Below, piece by piece: positions 27,960 through 40,616 of a DNA stretch of 64,000 bases. The notes beneath the pieces were generated by a model. It was not told the origin of the DNA. It saw nothing but the letters and a program-made list of their open reading frames with translations, and made no database searches. Both the position numbers and the translations under genes were made by a program. This DNA is from Norana najaformis (taxonomy: Eukaryota; Annelida; Clitellata; Crassiclitellata; Hormogastridae). The stretch covers positions 372,001 through 436,000 of the forward strand of contig OZ029928.1 in assembly GCA_964023275.1 (NCBI GenBank), written 5' to 3'. Positions within the stretch are counted from its first letter, which is position 1; each line of letters opens with the position of its first letter.

Positions 27960-29028
27960 ATTAAAGGTGGAAATAGTGTTGTATAAAAGTAAACAATTTT
28001 TCTTTTTATTTGTATTCGCCAACGAGTACATAGGCATTGCTGTGCGTGGTTGAGTTTATACCTCCCCATACTTTTCTCTTTTCCTAAAGTCTTCTTCGAT
28101 GTTATTTCTTTTGAAGGATTTAAATCTCCGTATAACGTTAATGTAAAAACATCGCAGATCAAGAATGAATATTAGCAGAAACGTAATAATATTCACATCT
28201 CTAAAAAGCATACTTTTCAATAATTTTCCAAGCATTTTGCTGGTCAATTGCCCTGCTGAAGTTCTACAGTAATATTTGCTTTCTATTATGAGCTACATAG
28301 AGATAAGTACCTATGTTCTAAACGTTTCTCTCGTTTACAATGTGGACTAGAACCCCCTATATGTTGCAGCTGTCTAGGGATTTGGAATAAGAAATCATGG
28401 TTAAAACGGGTATTTCCTGAGCTGTTTACAAACGAAACAGAACTCATAAAGTACCAAGATGCTAATTTCAGGCAGCGACAAAACCACGAAACACCGGGAA
28501 GAGAAAGCACAATTTTCATTAACAGAGTGTGACGAAACATGGCTCATAAAGACCTAAACGGCAAAACAGCTCAGAAGAACTATACAAGTCATCCACACAG
28601 GGAGACTAAACAAGGCCTACCGAGAGATAGAATAGCAATAAAACGGCCACGTAGGATCAACACCAAAATCTTGTCGAGCCAAACTTAAATACAACACCTG
28701 TGTCGGTGGGCGAACTTTTAAATGGCGAGTTATTGGACTGACTTTCTGGATATTGACATGATTGCGGCTGGAATTTGTTGCGCCATCGATTGATGCCTTA
28801 TGCATTAGACACCTGCGCTATGCAAGTTTCTAATTAATAAAATGATTTATAACTTAATTATTACCATGACACTTTAAATATTAATCGTTTTAGATGTCAT
28901 AATTACAGAAGTTAAACATTCTCATTGCCCATTCTTCATATATGTTGCCTTTTGCATACAACGTAATATTCTGTGACAAAATGTTTTACAACACATTTAT
29001 TTTTTCATCTTAATAAAACTGCTTTCAG
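27960..29028. other. no recognisable gene
   Basis: AT-rich sequence with only short chance frames. An upstream exon (signal peptide) of the Ig-receptor gene could lie here or further left, but I cannot identify it. Confidence 0.5.
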
Positions 29029-29310
29029 ACCCAATTCAGCTGGGAAATATTACAAGTGAAAAAAGAAATTCCACTAACAGCTCCTGTGGAATCAGCACAG
29101 TCATTTGCAATGGAACGGCTAATCCTGCAGCCAATTATAATTGGGTTGACATGGAGGAACCGAATAAAATAATCGCTAGTAGTCAGTTATATAGCTACGC
29201 AGAATATGGACGAATATATGGATGCAATGCGTCTAACACCATTAAGAACGAAATAAAAACAGACGAAACGAGTTACAAAGTGAAAGATCAATACGGTATC
29301 ATTCCCTGTA
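29029..29310 (+). CDS. Ig-like domain exon 1 of a receptor gene
   Basis: The exon is bounded by TTTCAG at 29023-29028 and GTAAGT at 29311-29316, with phase 1 on both sides (94 codons). It encodes an extracellular domain with SSCGISTVICNGTANP, a Trp 13 residues after the second Cys (NYNWVD), and YGCNASN near the end. This is the Cys-Trp-YxC pattern of an Ig fold. NxS/T sequons (NIT, NST, NSS, NGT, NAS) are frequent, as expected for a glycosylated surface protein. It joins in phase to the Ig exon at 29808. The N-terminus and signal peptide are not in view. Confidence 0.65.
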
Positions 29311-29807
29311 GTAAGTGCATGCGACTATAAATCTTACTCTACCACTCAATCGTTTTGTTGATTGTTTTCAAGATTGCATTAAAATCTTAAATTCAGTGAG
29401 CTGACTGGTTATGCCGCCGTGAGTTGTTCGGATGTAAAAAACTCACTGCGCAACGGATTAAACTGTATGCTTGTACGGTTCGCCATAGACTTTAAATAGT
29501 GTCGACTAACTTTAAAAAGGATTGCAACAGACGGGTCTGACGGATTATTATGAATAATGAAAGTGGAGCAATATAAGTGAGAGGCTGTATTATAGGCATA
29601 ATATTACAAAATATTGCCATCTCTTTATGTAGGTTCTAGTATTGTTCAATAATGCATATTATATTAGTGTATAAAAGTGTTTATATTGCTTCAAAGTATT
29701 ATCAGGCACAGAATTCAATTTGATAATAGGCGTATCTTGTAATAATAAGCTACAGTTGAAATTCCCTTTTACAAGAATCATAACAAATTCTTTATATGGA
29801 TTTGCAG

Positions 29808-30077
29808 AAGGTTGTCGTACTACAAATATGAACATCACTGGCGAAAATTGCCTGGAGAGCAAGTGTGGTTGTCTGCTTAACTGTGATATGACTATTCGTT
29901 GCTATTCGGATGCTTATCCAGCACCTTCATATAAATGGAAACTTGACGGCCAAGTGGTAATTGAAAACTCCAATGTACTTAAGGATCCACCTAACGGATT
30001 TTACTCATGTGTGACTATGAATGTCATCGAAGGAATAATATTTGAAGCCGAAATAGCGTTCGAAGTCGTCAATTGCA
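29808..30077 (+). CDS. Ig-like domain exon 2 of the receptor gene
   Basis: The exon lies between TTTGCAG (ending 29807) and GTAAGT (30078), again phase 1-1 and 90 codons long. It encodes MTIRCYSDAYPAPSYKWKLD, then PPNGFYSCVTMN and a final EIAFEVVNC. The Cys, then KWKLD Trp, and then FYSC order is the I-set/C2-type Ig signature. Extra N-terminal cysteines (NCLESKCGCLLNC) are unusual for a plain Ig domain and suggest a family-specific disulfide pattern. The gene runs on to a transmembrane exon at 33748. Confidence 0.75.
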
Positions 30078-31230
30078 GTAAGTAGATAATTTGTTCCTAT
30101 TTATTACCATAACCTCTTTAGGCTATTTTCATTCAGCTTCACAAATTTACAGCATATTAATATTGGTATGTTCATCTAGGGGTAAATACAACTACGTTGC
30201 TGTTGTCACGCCTTCGCATTTCATAGCGTTGAATTACAAGATTTATTATAAGTCCGAAAATATTGATGGAATATTCTGAGTGAAAATTTTAAAAACTCAA
30301 CTGTAGTTATTTAACGCTGGGATTTTGAAAGTTGAAGTCACTGTGGAAGACCATTCCTTGTTGCAAACGTGCATTCAGGTTTGTTTTAAAATGACCAACT
30401 TCTATGAAAACAGCTGAATACAAGCTGAAATCACGTCATAAATTGATGTCCCAGGACATCAAAACATCAAGATTAGTCAATGAGCCATTTTTATATAAAT
30501 TTAGCACGAATTGGAAAACAAATTGACAGTTGTGGCCGTTACTAGTGGTGCCTAATTGGTTTTGGTTAATAGAGTTTCAGTAGTGAAAAAGTGTTAACGA
30601 TGTAATAAGAACTCAGTATATTAAAATAAGTGACAATACTCTTAAACTGTGCATTTCTTGTACGTTAGTTTACTTTCAATATGAAACTTCTTAGGATTAA
30701 GCTGGATTTCAGCATTGTGTAGTTATTCAGTACGGTTCTAATTTTAAACACTGTTGAAATACTAGAGTTATAGCAAAGCTACGACCGTTGACATCTGCCG
30801 GAATTTTAAGCTCAGCGCCTAAAAAACGATGGCCGATTTTGACGAAATAATATTTATATAACCGAAATCGCTGAAATATTCGTGTTCGTTAACGAGATTA
30901 CATATTCTTCCTGCAGCAAATTGTATTTGGCCACCGTGTTCGGAATATCCAAGTGAGAATTTTTAATTGCTGAAATAAACTTTAAAACTATCACAGTTTA
31001 AAATCTTGTAATCGCGGCTTTTAAGGCTTTTAAATTCTACTGTTTCTGTGCAGCTTATGATCTTTTGAATTGTGTCGTTCCTTCTGTTGTCGTATGTTTT
31101 ATGCAATTTTAATTGTAATTAAATATCACATGTTTCACATCTAATCGCATCACACAATAGTTCTAAAACTATATTTTTAATCGCTTAGTCAAGGCTTTTA
31201 TATATACATTGAATAAGCCGAGTTCGCGCG

Positions 31231-31270
31231 ATAGAAAGGTATTTATTTATTTATTTATTTATTTCATTTA
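31231..31270. repeat. ATTT microsatellite
   Basis: Ten or so tandem TATT/ATTT units inside the long intron of the receptor gene. The rest of the intron (30078-32629) shows only short CA/AT-rich tracts, including ACACAC near 31810, and a small inverted pair near 31328/31445. Confidence 0.85.
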
Positions 31271-32629
31271 TTAGAAGCATTCATATTGCATGCAAAGTCA
31301 GTTAATCTGAATCTGAGGCGCGGAGTTAGCCTAAAGGGGCTGATCGATCACCATTGTGCTTTCCAGTTTCATTCCTTGGGTGCATATCAGGTGTATAGTC
31401 AGGTATTTCTTCGTGAAATAACTTATCATCAGTAGAAGAAGGTCAGCCTCTTTAGGTTAAGAGACACCCACGGGCATGAAGCTTCTAACGACGTCATTTT
31501 TCTCACCTCCGCTCATGACTGGGTGGCCAGTCATCTCCATCGCTATCTAATCTTTCTACCGACAGTCGATTTAAACCGTTTAGAACTGAGTTCGCAAGTG
31601 GATGCTAGCATGAAAGAAATATTTCTGTCATTGTAAGGATTTAAATATGCATAGTGCCTTTGTGATTAATTAATTAGGAGGGATTAAATCCAGCCAGAAG
31701 GAAGAAAGTGCCTTTGTGAAGTTCCAAAAGGCGCTATGCAGATATATATTTACTAAGACACATGAACGCCCACATACGTACATACACTGTATATACATAA
31801 TAGCAACCATACACACACACGTACAAACAATACATAGGCAGCACACATTATATTCGTTTGCACGCTAACCCGTAGTTGACATGCTTGTGTTTGAAGAAAT
31901 AGCTGCGCTGAAATTCAGAGAAGCCTGATTGAAATTTATACACGACATTTGTACATGAGCTATGACTCGTTAAGTGACTAGTTTTCTTTGATGTCGCACA
32001 AAAACATTTTGTTTTAAGCCGAATGTTTTTGTAATATCGAGAGTAATACGATAAGCAGCATAATTCTTAGTTTGCTTTCAATTGAGACAAGATTTTCACG
32101 TTAAATTGAAGCTATGTTCTCGTGAGCTCTACAATTCGCCGCAATAGTTAAAGGTGCATTCATTTGTTCGTATTTAATTACAATTCAGCGCTAACGTAAC
32201 CCGCTGCTGTACGTATGCACTCGATATTATGAGTTCAACTTTTCTCGGTTATTTGAATTCAAATTCTTGCCCAGTTTGCGTCTGGTTAATGTAAAGAATC
32301 ACATAAAATTCCACCAGGTTCAAAATAAATAACAAATCTGAAACGTATGAAAGAAGTTAATGTTAGGCGCATAAAGTATCAGTAAAATCTTTCTGTCAAA
32401 CTTTGACTGATTTCGTATTTTTAGTTCTGAACAGGTGATATCCTCTAGAGATAGTTAAACATCTATTTTGCCTTCTCTTCTAGTGTGTGATTTTGCTATT
32501 GAAAGGTCAATGCTGTTTTTCTTGATAGCTTATTATCCCACAACAGCAACATATTCTACGGAGAGCACTTTACGTTAGTTACTATGTTGTACTTTTTAAC
32601 TAATCAAGTAGTCTAGCTTTTTTATGCTT

Positions 32630-33070
32630 TGTAACTATAATTGTAATTTGAAATTTGTAAAGCGCCTCTTCAAGATAAACTCATCAGAGGCGCTATCTGC
32701 GCTAACGATGTTAAATGTCATTAAAAACGTAACACTCATCCATTAGTAAACATTGCTCAAATGACTAGAAGAATCACCAGTGACTAGCTTGCGCAAAAGC
32801 CTATCCAACAGGTTCCCAACTAGAGTTGACTTATAACAGTATGTTCGGAGTTTCTGAAGCATGTAGCGTTGAGGATGAGGAAACGACAATGGGCGATTTG
32901 ATCCGCCGCCGATGGCTCACGGTTTTCTCACCGTCCAGCAGTCCCTCGTAGATGGAAGACAACGTAGCCTCCGGATATCCTTCGAACCGACGGATATGCG
33001 CAGGATAGGCATTCGTCGCCCGTCGGCCGGTAGGTAGTTGAGCCATTCCGTGGTTGACGGTCCGTGCCCT
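32630..33070 (-). repeat. LINE/SINE-type repeat copy A with GAGGCGC hairpin and ATTACA tail
   Basis: This about 440-bp unit aligns with 34350-34840. Read on the minus strand it ends in a hairpin (AGAGGCGC pairing GCGCCTCT) and then TTTACAAATTTCAAATTACAATTA, i.e. ATTACA-type tail units. Shared internal landmarks include GATCCGCCGCCGATGG and TTCCCAACTAGAGTT. The arrangement is that of the 3' end of a LINE or a SINE that borrows it. It lies in the receptor's third intron. From 33071 to 33747 I see no gene before the transmembrane exon. Confidence 0.7.
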
Positions 33071-33747
33071 CCAAAGACTCTTTTCGCCCTTCCTTCTCCG
33101 AATCCATGACTTCCCGGCGAAGGCGGCATACGTATGGCTGTAGGTCTGAGGCTTGACATTCCTTGACTGTCCTGTCTCTCTTCCTTTGGAGGACCATTCC
33201 AGACATAGGTCACGATAGAATTAAACAAAACCGACCGGTGCGCAGTAAATCCGTATTGGAAACGAAGAATAATAGATACGCCGACTCGGCAACAGTAAAA
33301 ATCCGAACTGCCAGAATTATGCGTAAATGTCACATTTGGACAGTTTAATCCGTCAAAACAATGTGAAAAAATGCCAACGACCTACAGTATAATATGGCTG
33401 CTGGCATGCGCAGAGTTCCTACAATGATCCATCTATATCTTCAGTTTTAGGGCGACTTCTCTCTATCTATTTCCTCAATTCCATTCAAGTTAAAACTCTT
33501 CATTTTCGGAGACCCGCACTTTTTAGGTAAATTATATAGATATCTGACTTATATTAATAATAATAACAGCATAATCAATTCATCAACTTATTTATGGTTG
33601 ATTTTCAAACAATAAATGGCTGTTTCTTTAGTGCAGGACAGTCTAATTTATAAAATCCTTAAGATATAACAATTGGTTTCCCACTGTCATTACATGTCTC
33701 AACTTGACTGTGAGAAGAAATTTACTACTTTGTTTTATAAAATTCAG

Positions 33748-33846
33748 AATGGTCATCTGCTGAAACTGCGGCAATCGTGTTGGGCGTCTTACTCGCAATC
33801 TCCATCACAGCGCACATAATCAGCCTTGTTGTTTTTTATCGCAAGG
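33748..33846 (+). CDS. transmembrane exon of the receptor gene
   Basis: The exon is preceded by AAATTCAG and followed by GTAACT, phase 1-1, 33 codons. It encodes WSSAETAAIVLGVLLAISIT and then AHIISLVVFYRK: a single hydrophobic helix of about 22 residues followed by a basic stop-transfer. Phase matches the Ig exon upstream and the tail exon downstream, so this is a type I membrane receptor. The same exon style recurs on the minus strand at 50551, 51342, 57148 and 57919. Confidence 0.75.
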
Positions 33847-34101
33847 GTAACTATTTTCTGTGATTTACGCAAATTCAGAATGTGTTCTGTCAATGGATGT
33901 ACTGGCAAAACACACTAAAACTCCTTCTGCATTGCATTATTATTGAGTATTGAAATGTACAAAACACGAAAGTTTGCGTATATAAATATTACAATTATTG
34001 CTTTGTAGACTTTTCAGTATAGATTGGAAATAACCGTTTTATTTAAATTCCAGATCTGTTATTTATGTACTGTGTTTTTTATCGATGATAATTTTTTAAA
34101 G

Positions 34102-34235
34102 GTGCCGTCAACCGAAGAGATTCCAGTGAGCCTGAAGTAGCACAGCCGACAAGTAATCCAGAAGAACCGCACTACCAGGATCTTTTCAAAGAAAATATGG
34201 CCAAGGGACCTGAATACGAAGGACTTCATAATTAG
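34102..34235 (+). CDS. terminal exon: cytoplasmic tail with ITAM-like motif
   Basis: The acceptor is TTTTTTAAAG at 34101, and the exon enters in phase 1 and ends with TAG at 34233-34235. It encodes 44 residues: a charged juxtamembrane part (NRRDSSEPEVAQPTSN) and then EEPHYQDL, ten residues, and YEGLHN. YxxL-x10-YxxL with an acidic residue three before the first Tyr satisfies the usual definition of an immunoreceptor tyrosine-based activation motif (spacing 6-12). Such motifs, once phosphorylated by Src-family kinases, bind the tandem SH2 domains of Syk/ZAP-70. Coupled to Ig domains in the same protein, this is the architecture of an activating immune or allorecognition receptor. Whether it signals this way here is inference. 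Confidence 0.75.
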
Positions 34236-34349
34236 ATCCGCTATTTAGCGAATAACAATTCATAATGAATTCTGGAGCAGCGTCTTTAAAGTTAGACGGT
34301 CATATGAAAATATTTTTGCTTAGTCTACTATTTACTCTTGGTATTCGTG

Positions 34350-34840
34350 TAAGAAAGGTTTTGTAATTGTAATTGTAATTTTAAATTTGTATAGCGCCTC
34401 TTCAAGCAAAGACTGATAAGTGGCGCTCACTGCGCTAGACTTGATGTTAAAAGTCACTAATGATGTTAAGTGTCATTAAGAACAGAATAGTATCCTGTAA
34501 ATGAACATAGCTCAGATAACTAAAAGACAACTAGAAGAGTCACCAGTGGCAAGGTCGCGCACACACGCAAAGCCATACCAACAGATTCCCAACTAGAGTT
34601 AAAAGATGATGGCATGTTCTTAAGTCCTGAAGTTCCTGAAGCACGTAGTACCAAGGATGAGGAATGACGATAGGCGATGCGATCCGCCGCCGATGGCACA
34701 CGGTTGTCTCACCGTACAACAGTTCCTCGCAGATGGAAAGCAACGCGGTGTTCAGATATTCCCCGATCCGAAGGATATACGCAGCACGGACAGGTATTCA
34801 TCGCCCGCCGTAGAAATGAACTACTGTTGCATCTCTTGTA
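34350..34840 (-). repeat. LINE/SINE-type repeat copy B
   Basis: Diverged second copy of 32630-33070 with the same GCGCCTCTTCAA hairpin, ATTACAATTACA tail and GATCCGCCGCCGATGG core. It begins about 115 bp after the stop codon of the receptor gene. Confidence 0.7.
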
Positions 34841-37800
34841 AAGTTTTTCACTTTCACAATTTAAGCTTAAAATATTGTTTTATTACATTGGCTATAACTC
34901 CATATAAATAACTGATTGACATTTTGAGTGTTTCAGATTTTAGAGTGGCATTTCGATTTAACGCAGTAAGCATCAACCTTAATCAAGATTTAAAAAAAAA
35001 CATTAATATGGTGCCTGTCGATATACGTCAATGAAATGTTTTCGATATATACAAAAACAACACTTTGAAGGATATGTTGTCCGAGGCATTTTCAAAAACA
35101 AGCATAAATATGTCTGATGACTTAACGAAAAGCCGATGATCAGAAACATTTTTCAGCGTATTAGAATAAGACATGACTTGGAATATGCAAACAAACATTT
35201 ATAATCTAATATAGTGGCTCATATAGCCCTACTGTGAAAAACAGATTACGAAATACGCTGCCAAGTAGCACTGCTCATGAAAAACGCTGTTTCAGTTGAT
35301 AAATCGGTGTTCGATTAAATGAAGAACTGACTGATTTCAGACAAAGTTTAAAACAGTTTTTAACTAATTTTTTCTGATCTTGTATGCTGGCTCATATTTT
35401 TATGTAAAGTTGTAAATTAAAGATATATATAATCCTTAATTAAAGATCCGTTACTTTGGTGTTATTATGTGTTCAATAAATGTCCCCAGGATGCACAGGC
35501 TCATACCTATATCGATTCATATTTTGTTGAAGACTGAGTTATAGTCTCTGCGGTAAAATCTATTTTGAACTTCATATGCTGCCAGTACCATAACTCTACT
35601 CAGAAAACTAACTTCCTCATTGATAATTGTAGTAGCACTTACAAAACTCAAAGTACATCTCTTTCTTATCATTAAATAGGCTATCAGTCAACTTTAGCTG
35701 TACCGCTGGTTATTCAATATTGCTGACAGGCCTAACTCGGAGAATACATTGCCCTGCTTTTGCTCTTTGTCCGATAAAGTGTTGAGACTAACCTGTCAAC
35801 GATCAGACTGATTAAACTACTTCACTCCAAAGCAGTAATAAGCACGTAGCATATTACAGGGTTAGGGCTAATGAATACTAATAACTCGAAAAGAAAAGAA
35901 TTATTCCGTTTGAATAAGTAGGTAACGCATTAGTTAAAACGCCATATGACCATGGACTGAGCTAGGTATCGTAGGCGTAGAACACCCTTTCTAAACCTTT
36001 TATATTTACTTGCTTTATGAACTTTTGCATAATGCTGTTTCATGTCTACTAGAGGCGCTAGGATTTCCCTATAGGGGATACGGGAAGCCAAAGCTTCCAA
36101 GAGAGCTACACAACCATCTTAGGGTGAACGAAGATGCTGTCAGTTTAAACAAGAATAGTAAAATTTAGTTTGGGGCAGATGGATCGATTGCTTTTAGTTC
36201 TGCAGCATTCGGCCGAGGAATGTTAAAGTTTTCAACAGTGTGAAATGTTTATTGGCGTCATGGCTAAATTAATAAGATAACAAACAGCGCCGAACACTTC
36301 GATACAGAACAGACATTGTAATATTAGCTAACTATAAAGAACCGCATATATTCGCCATAAGGCAGATCACGATTCAGCATAATAACTGGCGTTGAATTAT
36401 ACACTTCTATTCGCTAGATGACAGAGACGTTCGCGACCACGTGCATTTTATGTACCCCAAACAACTTTAATAAACTATTATTCGCCAGGTTGAAGAACAA
36501 AACAATCAACACTAACTAAAGCGATGCAAGTGATTATGGTAAAGAATTTCCATATGGACGAATAATGGTCATTGCCAAAGTACACATGAAAACCAGATTT
36601 AACCCAGAGATCAGATCATTAGTGTTGTAATGGTTTAAGCGCTGCAAAGGCACTCCATACGAATTTGTTACACGTGACCTTATCCATAAGCAAAGTTCTC
36701 ATTTCTCACGAGGAACGTACGGAAGGCACTCATTTCCTTTTCTTAGGCCCTTGAGCCGACAATGGACGAATCCTAAGGTCTTTGGCACGGGGCCAGTGCA
36801 TCACAGGTTGCCGTTTACTTCTTAGTTTACGCCGGTACCGTTCAATTGCTTTAGGCCTTGTCACTACCTTGATACAGGTGCAAGCTTTAAAGGCTTGCAT
36901 TGTAGTATATTACAGGGTTAGGGCCCTTGAATACTAATACGTAGGTTAGCTTACTTTATTATTTTCATAAGTTAAATTACATTATTATGCATGTACGTAT
37001 CTGGGCTTTTGTACAGCGCCCTTTAAGACCTCTCAAAGCGGTATTATGCGCATCTTTAGCATAATTTATGCATGTTAGAGGGTTTATGCTAGAGTGATTC
37101 GATTGGCCATTAGAGAAGAAGAACAAACAAACAGACATGCATGGCCTCTTTTGTCGCAGGCCTACGATCGGCTCTGAGACCTGAACGAAGTGGTTTTGTA
37201 TGCAGTGTGAGTTGTAAACCATCTTCCCCTTTTGATGGTCACGATGCATAAAATCGGGGAAATGTTTGGTTTATCTTAAGATTATACTCAGCTTTACTTC
37301 CTTGTTCAACTCAGCAATGTTTGCACGTGAATTTCCTGCACTCGAACTCAATGACGTAATTTGAAAACATCCTCAACGCATGAATACTTCACCTCGAAAA
37401 ATAAACCCAACTTCCTGTATCGTCAACTGCGTAAGTGTGAAAATTTTCTTAGCGCCACGATGAAGCCGCGCCACAATGAAGCCGCGTCAGAAAGACCAGC
37501 TTAATCGCCGGAGTTATATCAAGTAAAATCCGGAAGAGCAGGTTATTTGGTCACCTTCGGGCCAGGTCAAGCGAGGGAAACAACAAGATGCTACTGTGGA
37601 AATAGTTGGTGATAGTGGTCACGGGGTGATGCAGGAGCGGAAGCAAGATAGAATAGAATACGTGAAGATCTATCTTCGTAAACTCTTCCCACCTTAAATC
37701 TAGAAGTTGTGAAGAGTAACAAACACAATCAGTTTCATTTGTCCATAAAGAAGAGTAAACTCTTGGAACTTTCTAGATCATTAGCAAAGGTATGACAGGA

Positions 37801-38261
37801 AACAGGATTCGTGATTCAGAAGCATTTTCTGTTAATGTTTACACACTAAAACTAGGGATGTATTTTAGGTGGGAGATAGCCTGAACCAGTCGGAGTGGTC
37901 CACCCTTTCCCTACAACCCGCACCGTGTATATGCCATGTGCAAAAGGTGACATTTCTGAGGCAAAATGTGAGGTAGCTCATCGTCTGAAAAGGAACAAAT
38001 ATCCATCGATGTCAAAGGCCTTGTTCGTGTGGCTTTGCTCCCTCCCTATGCTGTATTTTTATTAAATGCCTGATGAATGGTTTTGCAAACTATCAAAGTT
38101 TTTAAGACCCAGGTTCGTCCTCTTTCATACATTTTATCGCTGGGAATTTAATGGAGAACGCCTCAATGTCGATTACGCTTGATGGCGTGCCTTCTTTTTT
38201 ATAATAGCCAGTGTTCTTTCCATCCCGCATTCGAAATCACAATCGTCATTTTTATGTGAAA
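34841..38261. other. no recognisable gene; one short direct repeat
   Basis: AT-rich DNA with chance frames only. The phrase TATTACAGGGTTAGGGC...TGAATACTAATA occurs at about 35845-35878 and again at 36907-36940, suggesting ends or remains of one repeat. GC rises slightly at 37440-37680 but no coherent coding frame appears. Confidence 0.5.
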
Positions 38262-38269
38262 CTTGCACT

Positions 38270-38824
38270 CAGTGGCGTACATGGCCGGGAGGTCCTGCCG
38301 GACCCCCTCTGAGGCCTAGACCATGAACCTTGGGATTCTGGTAGATCCGTGGACTTTTTTAGGTGTACTCCCTGAACTTTGACCCATATTTTGCTCTCTC
38401 AATGGATATAAGTGCTATACAATTAACAGTATTTTTATAGGCCGATTTCACGCATTTGTTTTCTTGCCTGTTTCATTTCGGCAAAATGCATTTGCATCTG
38501 GACGCCGCTGGAGAGCTTTAAGATGCTCCTATGACCCAACTGATCGTTACCGGTTCCGTTTCTTAGACTTATATAGACCCCTTAAAATTTCATCCAGGTA
38601 CTGGACTCTCTGACTAACATAGTGGCATAAACATGTAGCCCGAATGCTTTTAGATAAATTCTAAATGCTTCAAATGCGTTGGCTTCCCCGGCGGATCCCA
38701 GTACCGCGCTGGAGGAACTTACGACACTCCCCAGACCCATAGCCGTGAGGAGTTCGCTGTCCCAGACCCCCTCAATTTCAACCACGTACCAAACTCCCTG
38801 GCCAAAGAGTTGCGTACGCCACTG
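38270..38824. mobile_element. hAT-like MITE, 555 bp, with 8-bp target duplication
   Basis: The ends CAGTGGCGTAC and GTACGCCACTG form an 11-bp terminal inverted repeat. The flanks are identical 8-mers CTTGCACT (38262-38269 and 38825-38832). An 8-bp duplication and CAGTGGCGTA-type ends are diagnostic of hAT elements. No transposase is encoded, so it must have moved in trans. The exact TSDs show that it is a true insertion and fairly young. Confidence 0.88.
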
Positions 38825-38832
38825 CTTGCACT

Positions 38833-40616
38833 GCTCAGAATATGCAATTAAGCAGGGCTAACAGCGATCAGCAAGTGATCAGGATTAAGTTTACTGATTA
38901 CTTCGTGTTTCAACAGAACACTGATCAATCTGCAATTCTAATAAGATTTTATGCTTTCGAGGTTTCTGAATCGTGAATTGGACAGTTCTCAATTGGAGCT
39001 AAATTTCTTTTGTCACAGTCACGCTTTCTAACTGAAATTGGTCGAACTCATTCAAAGCATACATTCAAATAGGCCTAGTTTCCGTTGCACTAAGCGACGG
39101 GGATTAGCTTACTGCTAGAGCAGTTCGAATTCGTTGCACACTGATGCACTCTTAAATTTGCGATGCTTTGATTTTAGTAGCTCTCTATAGGAATAATAAA
39201 AGAAATAATTTACTGTCGAACAATGACTAATTGTTTGGCTTGCCATTGAGCAAACTGAGGCAATATTATTCGCCAGATGGCTGCAGTAAGATATTATGCA
39301 TTGACGGTTTACAGCCGATGGTTTTATCTGCATCGTTCTGCAAACCACCTGTTATAGTGGCACCAATGGCACAGAAAAATTAATGTAAAGATGGAAATTA
39401 TTTGTGTTTGTGCAACAATTTTGAATATTTCAAATGACAAAAATTATACATTTTATTTCTCATACAAATTGCGTTTTAGATGGCGGGAAGTAGGCCTATT
39501 CCAATGAAATTAAATGAAGGATGAGTTGCTCTTAAGACATGGATCCATAAGAAAGTAAAAAAATACTCAATTCATTGCTTTTGAAAATCCACTTGACGCT
39601 ACGTTTATTTACACATCCTGGTTTGGATGATGCTTTTTTTCGATCAGCTTTCAAATCAGGTAGAAGGATCCAGGTGCGTTTGAAACCACTCGTTCTCTGC
39701 ATAATTTATGCAGACAACATAAAAACGGCAAACATCAACGGTTTACAGCCGATGTCGTGGTCTGCATCGATCGACCTCGTTTGTCCTCAGCTTACCTCTA
39801 GACAAACAGTCATGTCATGCCTAGCCTTACGACTGCGCACCTACAGCCACGTGTTGTTCCAGTGTACATGAACCGTAAACAGCCAGCCATGCATTGTTAA
39901 TTCGTGTTAGTCATCGCTCCCTTAGAAACCACAAGTATGTCATGACGAACTTCCTCTTTCGTGCTCAGTTATTAGGATAAGGCGTCTAATGCATACAAAC
40001 ACTAAAGTGTTATGCAGTGAGAATAATAAGCTGTAAAGCTATTGTGTTGTTGGACTGCTTTGTTATCGTGTTTGCGCTTCAACCCGTAAGCTCCTCAAAC
40101 CCCGGGTCATTGAATCTGAATAGGTTCTATTAAGGCCATCAAGGTTCAGGTGTCACTGCTGCCTCTTCCACATGAGTAGGCCTACCCAACTTTACAAACC
40201 AAAGTATATATGTATGACATCATGCATAATAAATGAAGTTGAGAAATAACTTCGAGCCAGACTGAACCAGTTGTAAATGTACACTTGGAGTTGGGCAAAT
40301 AGACTGAAAGACAGCGCGTGTGATGGATGGTTATTCCCTGAGCTTCATGGTTAGATGGCTTTCTCCGACGCAGGGCGTCTGTCGTCATGTGAAGACAGGT
40401 AAAACACGCGCATGCGCTTGATAATCAATGACCCACATAGACAGAATGACTGCTATGGAAAGCCACGGGCGTCACTTTACAGACAACAATAGGTGTAGCG
40501 AGGCACATATTTCTTCTCCTGACTGAAGAGACAACCAATTGAAACTTTCCAATTTGCAGTTTAAGGCATTTGCGTTTGATACTCAGCTATGACAATTTCG
40601 AAGCCCGCTTGAGCAG
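38833..40616. other. no recognisable gene
   Basis: Only short frames. A phrase ACGGTTTACAGCCGATG followed by TCTGCATCG occurs near 39302 and 39737, so two pieces of one low-copy repeat are present. Confidence 0.45.
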
